From Sphingomonadales bacterium UBA7473 (GTDB lineage Bacteria > Pseudomonadota > Alphaproteobacteria > Sphingomonadales > Sphingomonadaceae), in NCBI GenBank assembly GCA_002478575.1, contig DLOX01000004.1, positions 1 through 11,493 on the forward strand: DNA of 11,493 nt, in the 5' to 3' direction. The notes under the pieces were generated by a model. It saw nothing but the letters and a program-made list of their open reading frames with translations. It was not told where the DNA came from and searched no databases. The position numbers were made by a program, and so were the translations under genes. Positions 6,110 to 11,493 of this stretch are shown here, piece after piece; the first letter of the stretch is position 1, and each line of letters starts with the position of its first letter.

Positions 6110-6997
6110 ATGGAAGAGTTAGACCGAAGCAAGGGATTTGTGCTGCCTTCGCTCCATGGGCGGGGTAGGCTTGTTCGGCTTGGCCCCGTCATGGAACAGG
6201 TGCTGGCTAACCATGACTATCCGCCTGCGATCGCGCGGGTCGTGTCTGAGGGTCTGTTGCTGGTCGCGCTGCTTGGTTCTTTGCTGAAGGGCGAAGGCAG
6301 CCAGCTGACCATGCAGGCGCAGACCGAAAGCGGTGCAGTTAGCCTTTTGGTGGTCGACTATCTCGATGGTGCGGTTCGCGGTTATGCGCAATTTGATGCT
6401 GAGAAGCTGGCTCTTTTGCCGGCACAACCCAGCCTTTTTGCGCTGTTTGGCAAAGGCTATCTTGCCATCACCTTTGATCAATCGGCGAGCAAAGAGCGCT
6501 ACCAAGGCATTGTTCCACTTGAGGGATCGTGCCTTTCCGATGCTGTTGAACATTATTTCGTGCAGTCCGAGCAAATCCCAACGCTGGTCCGTACCGGTTT
6601 TTCGGCGGATGGCCTTCAAGCAGGAGCGTTGCTGCTCCAACATCTTCCCGACGGAGAGGAAGGGCGTGAACGGCTTCATGTCCGCCTTGATGATCCCGAA
6701 TGGGACCATTTGCGAGCGCATGGCGAGACGATCAAGGCCGAAGAATTGAGCGACTCAAACCTTTCGCTTGATGATATTGTTTGGCGCCTCTTCCACGAAG
6801 AACCTGAAATCAGGGTGTTTGAGCCGGTCGAGCTCTCAAAAGGATGTCGCTGCAACCCGGAGCGTATCCGTTCAGTCATCGCGCAATTCTCGCATGAAGA
6901 GCGTGTAGACATGGCCGCCGACAATGGAAAAATCTCGGTAGACTGCGCTTTTTGCAACACGGCGTTCCCACTCGAGCTCACCAGCTTCTTAAATTAA
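6110..6997 (+). CDS. hslO: Hsp33 redox-regulated molecular chaperone
   Basis: The 295-residue protein matches Hsp33, a cytoplasmic holdase that binds unfolding proteins under oxidative stress. The N-terminal domain is represented by GRGRLVRLGPVMEQVLANHDYP and VSEGLLLVALLGSLLKGEG. The C-terminal zinc and redox switch is intact: Cys246 and Cys248 (CRC), then after 30 residues Cys279 and Cys282 (CAFC). When reduced the four cysteines hold zinc; oxidation to disulfides unfolds the region and turns the chaperone on. The ATG lies 3 bases after the argF stop with no strong ribosome site, so it probably depends on translation of argF. The argF-hslO order is, to my knowledge, common in alphaproteobacteria. 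No clear terminator follows the stop codon. Confidence 0.95.
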   Translation: MEELDRSKGFVLPSLHGRGRLVRLGPVMEQVLANHDYPPAIARVVSEGLLLVALLGSLLKGEGSQLTMQAQTESGAVSLLVVDYLDGAVRGYAQFDAEKLALLPAQPSLFALFGKGYLAITFDQSASKERYQGIVPLEGSCLSDAVEHYFVQSEQIPTLVRTGFSADGLQAGALLLQHLPDGEEGRERLHVRLDDPEWDHLRAHGETIKAEELSDSNLSLDDIVWRLFHEEPEIRVFEPVELSKGCRCNPERIRSVIAQFSHEERVDMAADNGKISVDCAFCNTAFPLELTSFLN

Positions 6998-7106
6998 CCT
7001 CAGTTCGGCCTTCATCTCGCCACGTTAACTGACTATGTAATTTATCCAATAACAGATGGTCGTCATTGAGTAATTCAGCTTCAGTCCAATTTACGGGGGC
7101 GTAAAT

Positions 7107-7550
7107 ATGATGATCAGTGGGAAAGTCGCAGCGGTTGCTTTGATGGGCCTAGTGAGCCTTGTTGGTGCTGCTTCTCCTCCGGCATCGAGCCGAGCAAGCT
7201 ATCAAGATCTTGCCCTGATCTCATCTCTGGAAGCAGGCGAGTGGCAAGTGCGCTCCAAGTCAGGAGGCGAAGCCCGCTCGGTTTGTCTTGGCGATTCAAA
7301 GACTTTGGTGCAGGTTCGCCACCCGAAAGCGATTTGCAGCAATTTCATCATCGCAAACGAAGCGCGGCAAGCAGTCATCCACTATACTTGCCCGGGCTCA
7401 GGGCATGGGCGCACCTCTTTGAAGATGGAAACGCCTCGGCTTGTGCAGATTGAATCGCAAGGCATTGCCAGCAACAACCCCTTTCAGGAAACTTATGAGG
7501 CCCGCCGAGTGGGGGCCTGCAACAGCAGCGCAAAAGCGAATGGTTATTAA
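7107..7550 (+). CDS. Small secreted protein with four cysteines, function unknown
   Basis: The 147-residue product starts MMISGKVAAVALMGLVSLVG, a Sec-type signal peptide with probable cleavage near residues 22-24 (GAAS), so it should be periplasmic. The mature part begins a conserved-looking unit with LEAGEWQVRSKSGGEARSVC and carries four cysteines at 60, 77, 95 and 138, enough for two disulfides. Other notable pieces are HYTCPGSGHGRTSLKMETPR (92-111) and ETYEARRVGAC at the end. The GEWQVR opening and late arginine/cysteine residues recall DUF3617-type periplasmic proteins; this is an impression, not an assignment. The start has GGGGG about 8 bases upstream; the second ATG follows directly and could also be used. 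The gene is flanked by hslO upstream (109-base gap) and a strong terminator 91 bases downstream, so it is probably transcribed alone. Confidence 0.75.
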   Translation: MMISGKVAAVALMGLVSLVGAASPPASSRASYQDLALISSLEAGEWQVRSKSGGEARSVCLGDSKTLVQVRHPKAICSNFIIANEARQAVIHYTCPGSGHGRTSLKMETPRLVQIESQGIASNNPFQETYEARRVGACNSSAKANGY

Positions 7551-7640
7551 GCTTTCATTTACCTTGTTTTGCTAAAGAAGCGTTGTGCTTGATTTGTGAC
7601 AGCACGCTTTCCTCCCATTGGGTCTTAATCGACCTATCCT

Positions 7641-7668
7641 GGGCCGCTCTTCGGGGCGGCCTTTTTTT
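7641..7668 (+). terminator. Strong intrinsic terminator with UUCG tetraloop
   Basis: GGCCGCTC (7642-7649) pairs with GGGCGGCC (7654-7661), closing a C(UUCG)G tetraloop, and seven T follow (7662-7668). This is one of the clearest terminators in the window. It lies 91 bases after the stop of the secreted-protein gene and 40 bases before queC. It separates the two unless transcription for queC starts upstream of it. Confidence 0.9.
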
Positions 7669-7683
7669 GGCTTGATGGCCTGA

Positions 7684-7700
7684 GCGCTGGGGACTAGCGC
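7684..7700 (+). promoter_or_regulatory. Hairpin over the queC ribosome-binding region
   Basis: GCGCT (7684-7688) and AGCGC (7696-7700) form a perfect 5-bp stem with the loop GGGGACT, 7 bases before the queC ATG. The loop holds the only purine-rich GGGGA near the start. The hairpin could therefore expose or hide the ribosome site. It does not match the preQ1 riboswitch patterns I know. Confidence 0.3.
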
Positions 7701-7707
7701 GGCGGTC

Positions 7708-8403
7708 ATGTCACTTCCAAAAGCAAATTCAAAGGATCAGGCCGTTGTCGCCTTGGTATCGGGCGGTCTCGACTCGCTTGTTGTTGCAGCGATGGTCAAA
7801 GCTGCAGGCTATCGCTTGTTCGCGCTGACGATCGACTATAACCAACGGCACCGCGTCGAACTGGAAGCCGCAAAGACCGCCGCGAAAGCCTTTGGAGCGG
7901 AACGGCATGTGATCCTGCCAGTTGATCTGACGCAATTTGGCGGCTCTGCGCTTACGGACGCAGCGATTGACGTTCCTCAGGCTTCGGACAATGCGGGCAT
8001 TCCAATCACCTATGTTCCAGCGCGCAATACGATTTTCTTGTCGCTTGCGCTGGGTTGGGCAGAAGCGGTTGGTGCTCGGGATTTGGCGATTGGTGTGAAT
8101 GCGCTGGACTATTCGGGCTATCCGGATTGCCGCCCTGATTTCATCCAAGCCTTTGAAAAAATGGCGATGGCTGCGACCAAGGCGGGAAATGATGGCGATG
8201 CGTTCCGCATTCACACACCATTGATCGAACTCAGCAAAGCAGGGATCGTCCAAGCAGGCCTTGATTTGGGTGTGGATTTTGGGATCAGCTGGTCTTGCTA
8301 TGACCCAACGGCAGAAGGAAAACCGTGCGGTCGCTGCGATTCTTGTCACCTCCGCGCAAAAGGCTTTGCTGAGGTGGGTGTTGCGGACCCCGCTTTGGTA
8401 TGA
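7708..8403 (+). CDS. queC: 7-cyano-7-deazaguanine (preQ0) synthase
   Basis: QueC turns 7-carboxy-7-deazaguanine, ammonia and ATP into preQ0 for queuosine in tRNA. The 231-residue product has the ATP pyrophosphatase loop SGGLDS at 18-23, the TIDYNQRHRVELEAA segment, and VPARNTIFLSLALGWAEAVG in the middle. GVNALDYSGYPDCRPDF gives the substrate side. The C-terminal zinc site is CX9CX2CX2C with Cys197, Cys207, Cys210 and Cys213. Length is normal for the family. The ATG at 7708 adds about ten residues before the usual QueC N-terminus, and no good ribosome site is seen apart from GGCGG three bases before it. The stop codon overlaps the queE start (ATGA), so the two are almost certainly one operon. 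Confidence 0.95.
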   Translation: MSLPKANSKDQAVVALVSGGLDSLVVAAMVKAAGYRLFALTIDYNQRHRVELEAAKTAAKAFGAERHVILPVDLTQFGGSALTDAAIDVPQASDNAGIPITYVPARNTIFLSLALGWAEAVGARDLAIGVNALDYSGYPDCRPDFIQAFEKMAMAATKAGNDGDAFRIHTPLIELSKAGIVQAGLDLGVDFGISWSCYDPTAEGKPCGRCDSCHLRAKGFAEVGVADPALV

Positions 8404-9032
8404 CTTACGCCGTCAAAGAAATATTCCTCACCCTTCAAGGGGAAGGCATGCAGGCCGGGAAGAAGGCAGTGTTCCTGCGCTTTGCTGGATGCAATCTTTG
8501 GTCTGGGCGCGAGGAGGATCGTGCGACGGCCATCTGCCAATTTTGTGACACTGACTTTGTTGGCACCAATGGGCAGAATGGCGGGAAATTCAACGACGCC
8601 AAGGGCTTAGCAGGGAAAGTTGCAGAGATTTGGGGAGAGGGCCGTTCTGAGCGCCTTGTCGTGATCACTGGTGGGGAACCGATGCTCCAACTGGACACCG
8701 CCCTGATCCACGCGTTACACGCCGAGGGGTTTCGCATTGCGGTTGAGAGCAATGGCACAATCGAAGCTCCGTCCGGCATCGACTGGCTGTGCATTAGCCC
8801 CAAAGCGGGGAGCGAAGTCATCCAGCGTCAAGGCCATGAGTTAAAACTGGTGTGGCCTCAGACGGGCAGTGATTGGCGGGATATGGAAAGTTGGGATTTC
8901 CAAAATTTCCTTATACAGCCAATGGATAGAGCCAATATTAAAGACAATATGAAAGCCAGCGTGGACTTTGTTTTGAGCAATCCGAAATGGCGGCTTTCCG
9001 TTCAAAGCCACAAATGGCTGGGCATCGATTGA
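8400..9032 (+). CDS. queE: 7-carboxy-7-deazaguanine synthase (radical SAM)
   Basis: QueE uses S-adenosylmethionine and a 4Fe-4S cluster to contract 6-carboxytetrahydropterin to 7-carboxy-7-deazaguanine, the substrate of QueC. The 210-residue product opens with YAVKEIFLTLQGEGMQAGKK, the family start, followed by FLRFAGCNLW. The cluster cysteines are Cys31, Cys46 and Cys49, i.e. CX14CX2C instead of the classical radical SAM CX3CX2C. The same 14-residue insertion is known from the Burkholderia multivorans enzyme. The SAM-binding TGGEP motif is at 90-94, and FRIAVESNGT follows. The ATG overlaps the queC stop by four bases. QueD and QueF are not in the window. Confidence 0.95.
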   Translation: MTYAVKEIFLTLQGEGMQAGKKAVFLRFAGCNLWSGREEDRATAICQFCDTDFVGTNGQNGGKFNDAKGLAGKVAEIWGEGRSERLVVITGGEPMLQLDTALIHALHAEGFRIAVESNGTIEAPSGIDWLCISPKAGSEVIQRQGHELKLVWPQTGSDWRDMESWDFQNFLIQPMDRANIKDNMKASVDFVLSNPKWRLSVQSHKWLGID

Positions 9033-9046
9033 GCAGAGGAAAACCA

Positions 9047-9592
9047 ATGTCAGACATCAGCATCATCACCCTTCACGGCAAAACCCCGAAGATCCATTCC
9101 AGCGCCTTCATTGCCCCTGGCTGCCGGATCATCGGCGATGTTGAAGTCGGCGCAGATGCAAGCATCTGGTATAATTGTGTGGTGCGGGCGGATGTGAACC
9201 GGATCGTCATTGGCGCGGGAAGCAATGTTCAGGATGGCACCGTCATCCATTGCGATTCGGATAAGGGAGGCATGGTTGGCTTTCCGACGATCATCGAAGA
9301 TCATGCTCTGATTGGCCATATGGCCATGCTCCATGGCTGCCATATTGGCTCCAACGCTTTGGTTGGGCTGGGATCGATTGTGATGGATGGTTGCGTTCTC
9401 GAAGAGAATAGCATGTTGGCAGCCGGCGCAATGCTTACGCCAGGAAAACGCATCGAATCACTGCAAATGTGGGGCGGCAGGCCCGCACGGTTCATGCGAG
9501 AGCTGGACGAGAACTGGATCGCTATGAATAAGCTAGGCGTTGGCCATTATGTTCATAACAGCAAAGCCCATGATGAGGCGATTAGGGCCTAG
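9047..9592 (+). CDS. Gamma carbonic anhydrase-like hexapeptide-repeat protein
   Basis: The 181-residue product is a left-handed beta-helix protein built from hexapeptide repeats (for example IIGDVEVGADASIWYNCVVR, then IVIGAGSNVQDGTVIHCD and HIGSNALVGLGSIVMDGCVL). The three histidines expected to bind metal in the gamma carbonic anhydrase family are present: His68 (VIHCD), His91 (LIGH) and His96 (LHGC). Proteins of this size are cytoplasmic trimers; some hydrate carbon dioxide, many have no proven activity, so activity is only likely. The start at 9047 is chosen over the in-frame ATG at 8987 (inside queE) because AGAGGA precedes it and MSDISIITLHGK fits the family N-terminus. It begins 14 bases after queE and is probably cotranscribed. 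Its last 11 bases overlap the convergent lipoprotein gene. Confidence 0.92.
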   Translation: MSDISIITLHGKTPKIHSSAFIAPGCRIIGDVEVGADASIWYNCVVRADVNRIVIGAGSNVQDGTVIHCDSDKGGMVGFPTIIEDHALIGHMAMLHGCHIGSNALVGLGSIVMDGCVLEENSMLAAGAMLTPGKRIESLQMWGGRPARFMRELDENWIAMNKLGVGHYVHNSKAHDEAIRA

Positions 9593-10082
9593 CGCTTGAT
9601 GTCAGGGCCGCCAGCGCATCATTCTGGGCTGCGTTGATCGAAAAGACACTGCGCCACTGCGCATCAATCGCGGGATAGTCGGGCGAAGGTGCTGAAAAGA
9701 CCATTTGGCGCTTGATATCCTCAAGGTCGGCCAAAGCCTCTGATGCGGGCCGCGCCAATTGTGCGACCCGGGACAGCGACATTTGTGCCAGCACCCAAGC
9801 CTCGCTGCCTTTTGCCGCATTGATCCCTGAAAGATTGCCCCGTGCGGCCGCTAGGGCCAAGTTAAAGGGCTCCACAGAGGCTTGTGCCTTCCGCAGTGCG
9901 GCGCTGGCTCGCTCAACCATGGCGGGATCGCTTTGACCAGCGACAGGCGGCGTCGCGGAAGCCAAGCCGTTTTGGCCTGCTAATTCAATTGGGCGCGGCG
10001 CAAGCGAAGGAAAATCGGCCTGAGATGCGCAGGCAGGCAAAAATACTATCGACGCCAAAGGCAGGATTCTGATCATTTTCAT
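9582..10082 (-). CDS. Small predicted lipoprotein, function unknown
   Basis: The 166-residue product begins MKMIRILPLASIVFLPAC, a short lipoprotein signal with lipobox LPAC, so Cys18 should be acylated and the protein anchored in the envelope. Directly after it comes FPSLAPRPIE, a pattern I have seen in other small sphingomonad lipoproteins (memory, not searched). The rest is alanine-rich and looks almost entirely helical, from about residue 54 to 130, consistent with a helical hairpin or coiled coil, with few charged patches. No enzyme motif is seen. ATG at 10082 has no strong ribosome site; the ATG two codons later is an alternative. The gene converges on the carbonic anhydrase-like gene with an 11-base overlap of coding ends. 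Confidence 0.75.
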   Translation of the reverse strand: MKMIRILPLASIVFLPACASQADFPSLAPRPIELAGQNGLASATPPVAGQSDPAMVERASAALRKAQASVEPFNLALAAARGNLSGINAAKGSEAWVLAQMSLSRVAQLARPASEALADLEDIKRQMVFSAPSPDYPAIDAQWRSVFSINAAQNDALAALTSSARP

Positions 10083-10126
10083 CGTTGATCTGCCTAAAGC
10101 GCCGTGGTTGATGAAGCAACAGGGGG

Positions 10127-10155
10127 TTGCGCTTTTCCGACAAGCCGACTAGGGC
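10127..10155 (+). promoter_or_regulatory. Candidate promoter of tRNA-Arg(ACG)
   Basis: TTGCGC (10127-10132) and TAGGGC (10150-10155) are 17 bases apart. The second box ends 12 bases before the mature tRNA, which is the right distance for a start point just upstream of it. The -10 match is poor, so the call rests mainly on spacing and position. Confidence 0.35.
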
Positions 10156-10167
10156 CGCCTCCACAAC

Positions 10168-10244
10168 GCGCCCGTAGCTCAGCTGGATAGAGCATCAGAC
10201 TACGAATCTGAGGGTCGGACGTTCGAATCGTTCCGGGCGCGCCA
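10168..10244 (+). tRNA. tRNA-Arg (anticodon ACG)
   Basis: A complete 77-base cloverleaf. The acceptor GCGCCCG pairs with CGGGCGC, the D arm is GCTC/GAGC, and the anticodon arm TCAGA/TCTGA holds the loop CTACGAA. The T arm is GGACG/CGTTC with the loop TTCGAAT, the discriminator is G, and CCA is encoded. Anticodon ACG, normally edited to ICG by TadA, reads CGU, CGC and CGA. The stop codon of the convergent CoA-transferase begins at the very next base. Confidence 0.97.
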
Positions 10245-11393
10245 TTATTTCCGCAAAGCAGATTTAATCTCGGCGTCATGCTCACCAAGCAATGGCGCAA
10301 ACCCCAATTCGCGATTCTTATCGGCAGAAAATCGGATCGGTGGCGCCATTTCTTTGAATTTTCCCTCGGTCGGATGCTCCCGAGACCGGAAGAAGCCAGT
10401 GGCTTTCAGATGAGGCTCTTCAAATATCGTCGCTAAATCCCGCGCTTCCATGGCGGGGATTTCTTCATTGGCAAAAATGCTGAGCCATTCAGCCGTCGTC
10501 TTGGCAGGAGTTAGTTTCGCGATTTCGCCATACATCATCGCTGAATTGCGGAACCGTCCAACCGGAGTATCCAACGGTTCACGCGTCAAAACTTCGCTTC
10601 CGTTCAACAGCGCAAAGACCTTAATGGTCTTTGGATCGGTATAGGGAACAATTGAAATCCAGCCATCTGCCGTTGGAAAGGGCTGACGCCCCGGATCCAA
10701 TTGACGGCCATAGCCAACGCTGCCCACCGGCGGATCAAAAGTAGCGGCTTGCAAATGCTCTTCCAGCATGAAGTTGGCAAAACACTCGAGCATTGGCACT
10801 TCAACATCCTGACCTTCGCCAGTCCGCAATTTGTGCACCAAAGCCGCCAATATGGCTTGAGCTCCATAGAGGCCGGAGACTTTGTCAGCGATTAGCGATG
10901 GAAAATATCGAGGCTTGGGATCACCATCTACCATCGGAAGAAGGCTAGTCGTCCCCGTCGCCGCTTGAATGACGTCATCATAGGCTTGCAGGTCAGCATA
11001 GGGGCCGTCCTGACCAAAGCCTGTGCCATGGACATAGATGATATCTGATTTAATTGTTCGAACGGCTTCCGCCCCAAACCCAAGCCGCTCAATGGCGCTT
11101 TTGCGTACATTGTGGAAAAACACATCTGCCGTCTGAAGCAATGACGTCATGACGTCCGCATCTTCAGGCTTCTTCAGATCGAGGATGATCGATTTCTTGC
11201 CGCGGTTCACAGTCATATGGGTTGAGCCCATCCCAGCGGTCTTGGCAGGCTTCCCGATCATGCGAGAGATGTCGCCCGTTGGCGGCTCCACCTTGATCAC
11301 TTCCGCCCCCATGTCAGCGAGCATCTGCGTCGCGTAGGGGCCAAAGATCACACTCGTCATATCGACGATGCGAATACCTTCCAACATGGTCAT
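10245..11393 (-). CDS. Family III CoA-transferase (CaiB/BaiF type)
   Basis: The 382-residue product has the class III CoA-transferase start MTMLEGIRIVDMTSVIFGPY, then LADMGAEVIKVEPPTGD (25-41), RGKKSIILDLKKPED (64-78) and a central YVHGTGFGQDGPY. The expected catalytic aspartate is Asp170 in PSLIADKVSGLYGAQA, the residue that forms the acyl anhydride and CoA thioester. The family moves CoA between acids such as formate/oxalate, carnitine or succinate, or racemises acyl-CoAs; the substrate cannot be read from the sequence. The frame is open to 11465, but that extension runs through tRNA-Ser. The start at 11393 has GGAG six bases upstream and fits the family N-terminus. tRNA-Ser lies 44 bases upstream on the same strand, and the gene may share its transcript. 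Confidence 0.92.
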   Translation of the reverse strand: MTMLEGIRIVDMTSVIFGPYATQMLADMGAEVIKVEPPTGDISRMIGKPAKTAGMGSTHMTVNRGKKSIILDLKKPEDADVMTSLLQTADVFFHNVRKSAIERLGFGAEAVRTIKSDIIYVHGTGFGQDGPYADLQAYDDVIQAATGTTSLLPMVDGDPKPRYFPSLIADKVSGLYGAQAILAALVHKLRTGEGQDVEVPMLECFANFMLEEHLQAATFDPPVGSVGYGRQLDPGRQPFPTADGWISIVPYTDPKTIKVFALLNGSEVLTREPLDTPVGRFRNSAMMYGEIAKLTPAKTTAEWLSIFANEEIPAMEARDLATIFEEPHLKATGFFRSREHPTEGKFKEMAPPIRFSADKNRELGFAPLLGEHDAEIKSALRK

Positions 11394-11437
11394 GAGCTTC
11401 TCCACGGATGGGCCAAGAAGGGCCGAAAGAGAGGGAG

Positions 11438-11493
11438 TGGCGGAGAGAGTGGGATTCGAACCCACGGTAAGCTTGCACCTACGGCGGTTTTCA
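11438..11493 (-). tRNA. tRNA-Ser (anticodon probably TGA), 3' part; truncated by window edge
   Basis: The visible 56 bases on the minus strand are the 3' part of a class II tRNA. They run TGAAA at the edge, then the 3' half of the anticodon stem ACCGC, a long variable arm with GTAGG pairing to CTTAC, the T arm GTGGG/CCCAC with loop TTCGAAT, the acceptor strand TCTCTCC, discriminator G and encoded CCA. The long variable arm points to Ser, and TGAAA at the loop position implies anticodon TGA. The 5' half lies outside the window. Confidence 0.9.

Noticed and set aside
7025..7040. CtrA box (TTAA-N7-TTAA) upstream of the secreted-protein gene
   Set aside because: The first half TTAA is present, but the second half-site at the right spacing reads TGTA.
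7560..7707. preQ1 riboswitch upstream of queC
   Set aside because: No short H-type pseudoknot with the conserved loop and A-rich tail could be found; only unassigned hairpins.
10094..10300. Minus-strand reading frame across tRNA-Arg(ACG) containing TIRTSDPQIRSLMLYPAELR
   Set aside because: This is the well-known false protein obtained by translating the reverse complement of a tRNA gene; the tRNA folds perfectly on the plus strand.
11394..11465. Upstream start for the CoA-transferase
   Set aside because: The extension runs through the T arm of tRNA-Ser and lacks family similarity; the 11393 start has a good ribosome site.
1..11493. Mobile element, CRISPR, defence system or biosynthetic cluster
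   Set aside because: No transposase, integrase, repeat array, nuclease or synthase is visible; the genes are housekeeping or small unknowns.

Overview
The window looks like ordinary chromosomal DNA of an alphaproteobacterium, most likely a member of the Sphingomonadales with mid-range GC content. The main pointers are a GcrA-type cell-cycle regulator (an alphaproteobacterial protein), the argD-argF-hslO gene order, and several small proteins of the kind I associate with sphingomonads. There is no ribosomal RNA or marker gene in the window, so the assignment stays at the level of inference. Gene density is high. No gap without a gene exceeds about 160 bases, and no insertion sequence, phage gene, CRISPR array, toxin-antitoxin pair or origin is visible.

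Layout. At the left edge (1-1367) everything is on the minus strand: the lipoprotein-type N-terminus of a PQQ-dependent dehydrogenase that runs off the window, an uncharacterised 223-residue protein, and tRNA-Arg(CCG). Next, also on minus, come a DUF1295 membrane protein of the steroid 5-alpha-reductase fold and the regulator gcrA. Divergent from gcrA, the plus strand carries an ABC-2 type permease without a visible ATPase. This is followed by a compact arginine and stress cluster: argD, argF (GTG start overlapping the argD stop) and hslO (Hsp33, 3 bases after argF). Then come a small secreted protein with four cysteines, a strong intrinsic terminator, and a second tight cluster: queC, queE (ATGA overlap) and a gamma-class carbonic anhydrase-like hexapeptide protein. 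A small predicted lipoprotein converges on this cluster with an 11-base overlap. tRNA-Arg(ACG) follows on plus. A family III CoA-transferase on minus ends directly against that tRNA, and a truncated tRNA-Ser(TGA) lies upstream of the CoA-transferase at the right edge.

How the genes work together. ArgD and ArgF catalyse consecutive or near-consecutive steps of arginine synthesis (N-acetylornithine formation, then carbamoylation of ornithine to citrulline). QueE and QueC make 7-carboxy-7-deazaguanine and convert it to preQ0 on the way to queuosine in tRNA. The other genes are not obviously tied to these pathways.

I did not find a new multi-gene system. The items most worth a second look are an uninterrupted G8 tract next to a 12-bp tandem duplication inside gcrA, the terminator-like hairpins in the leaders of argD and queC, a palindrome set between promoter-like boxes upstream of the PQQ dehydrogenase, and three small proteins of unknown function.
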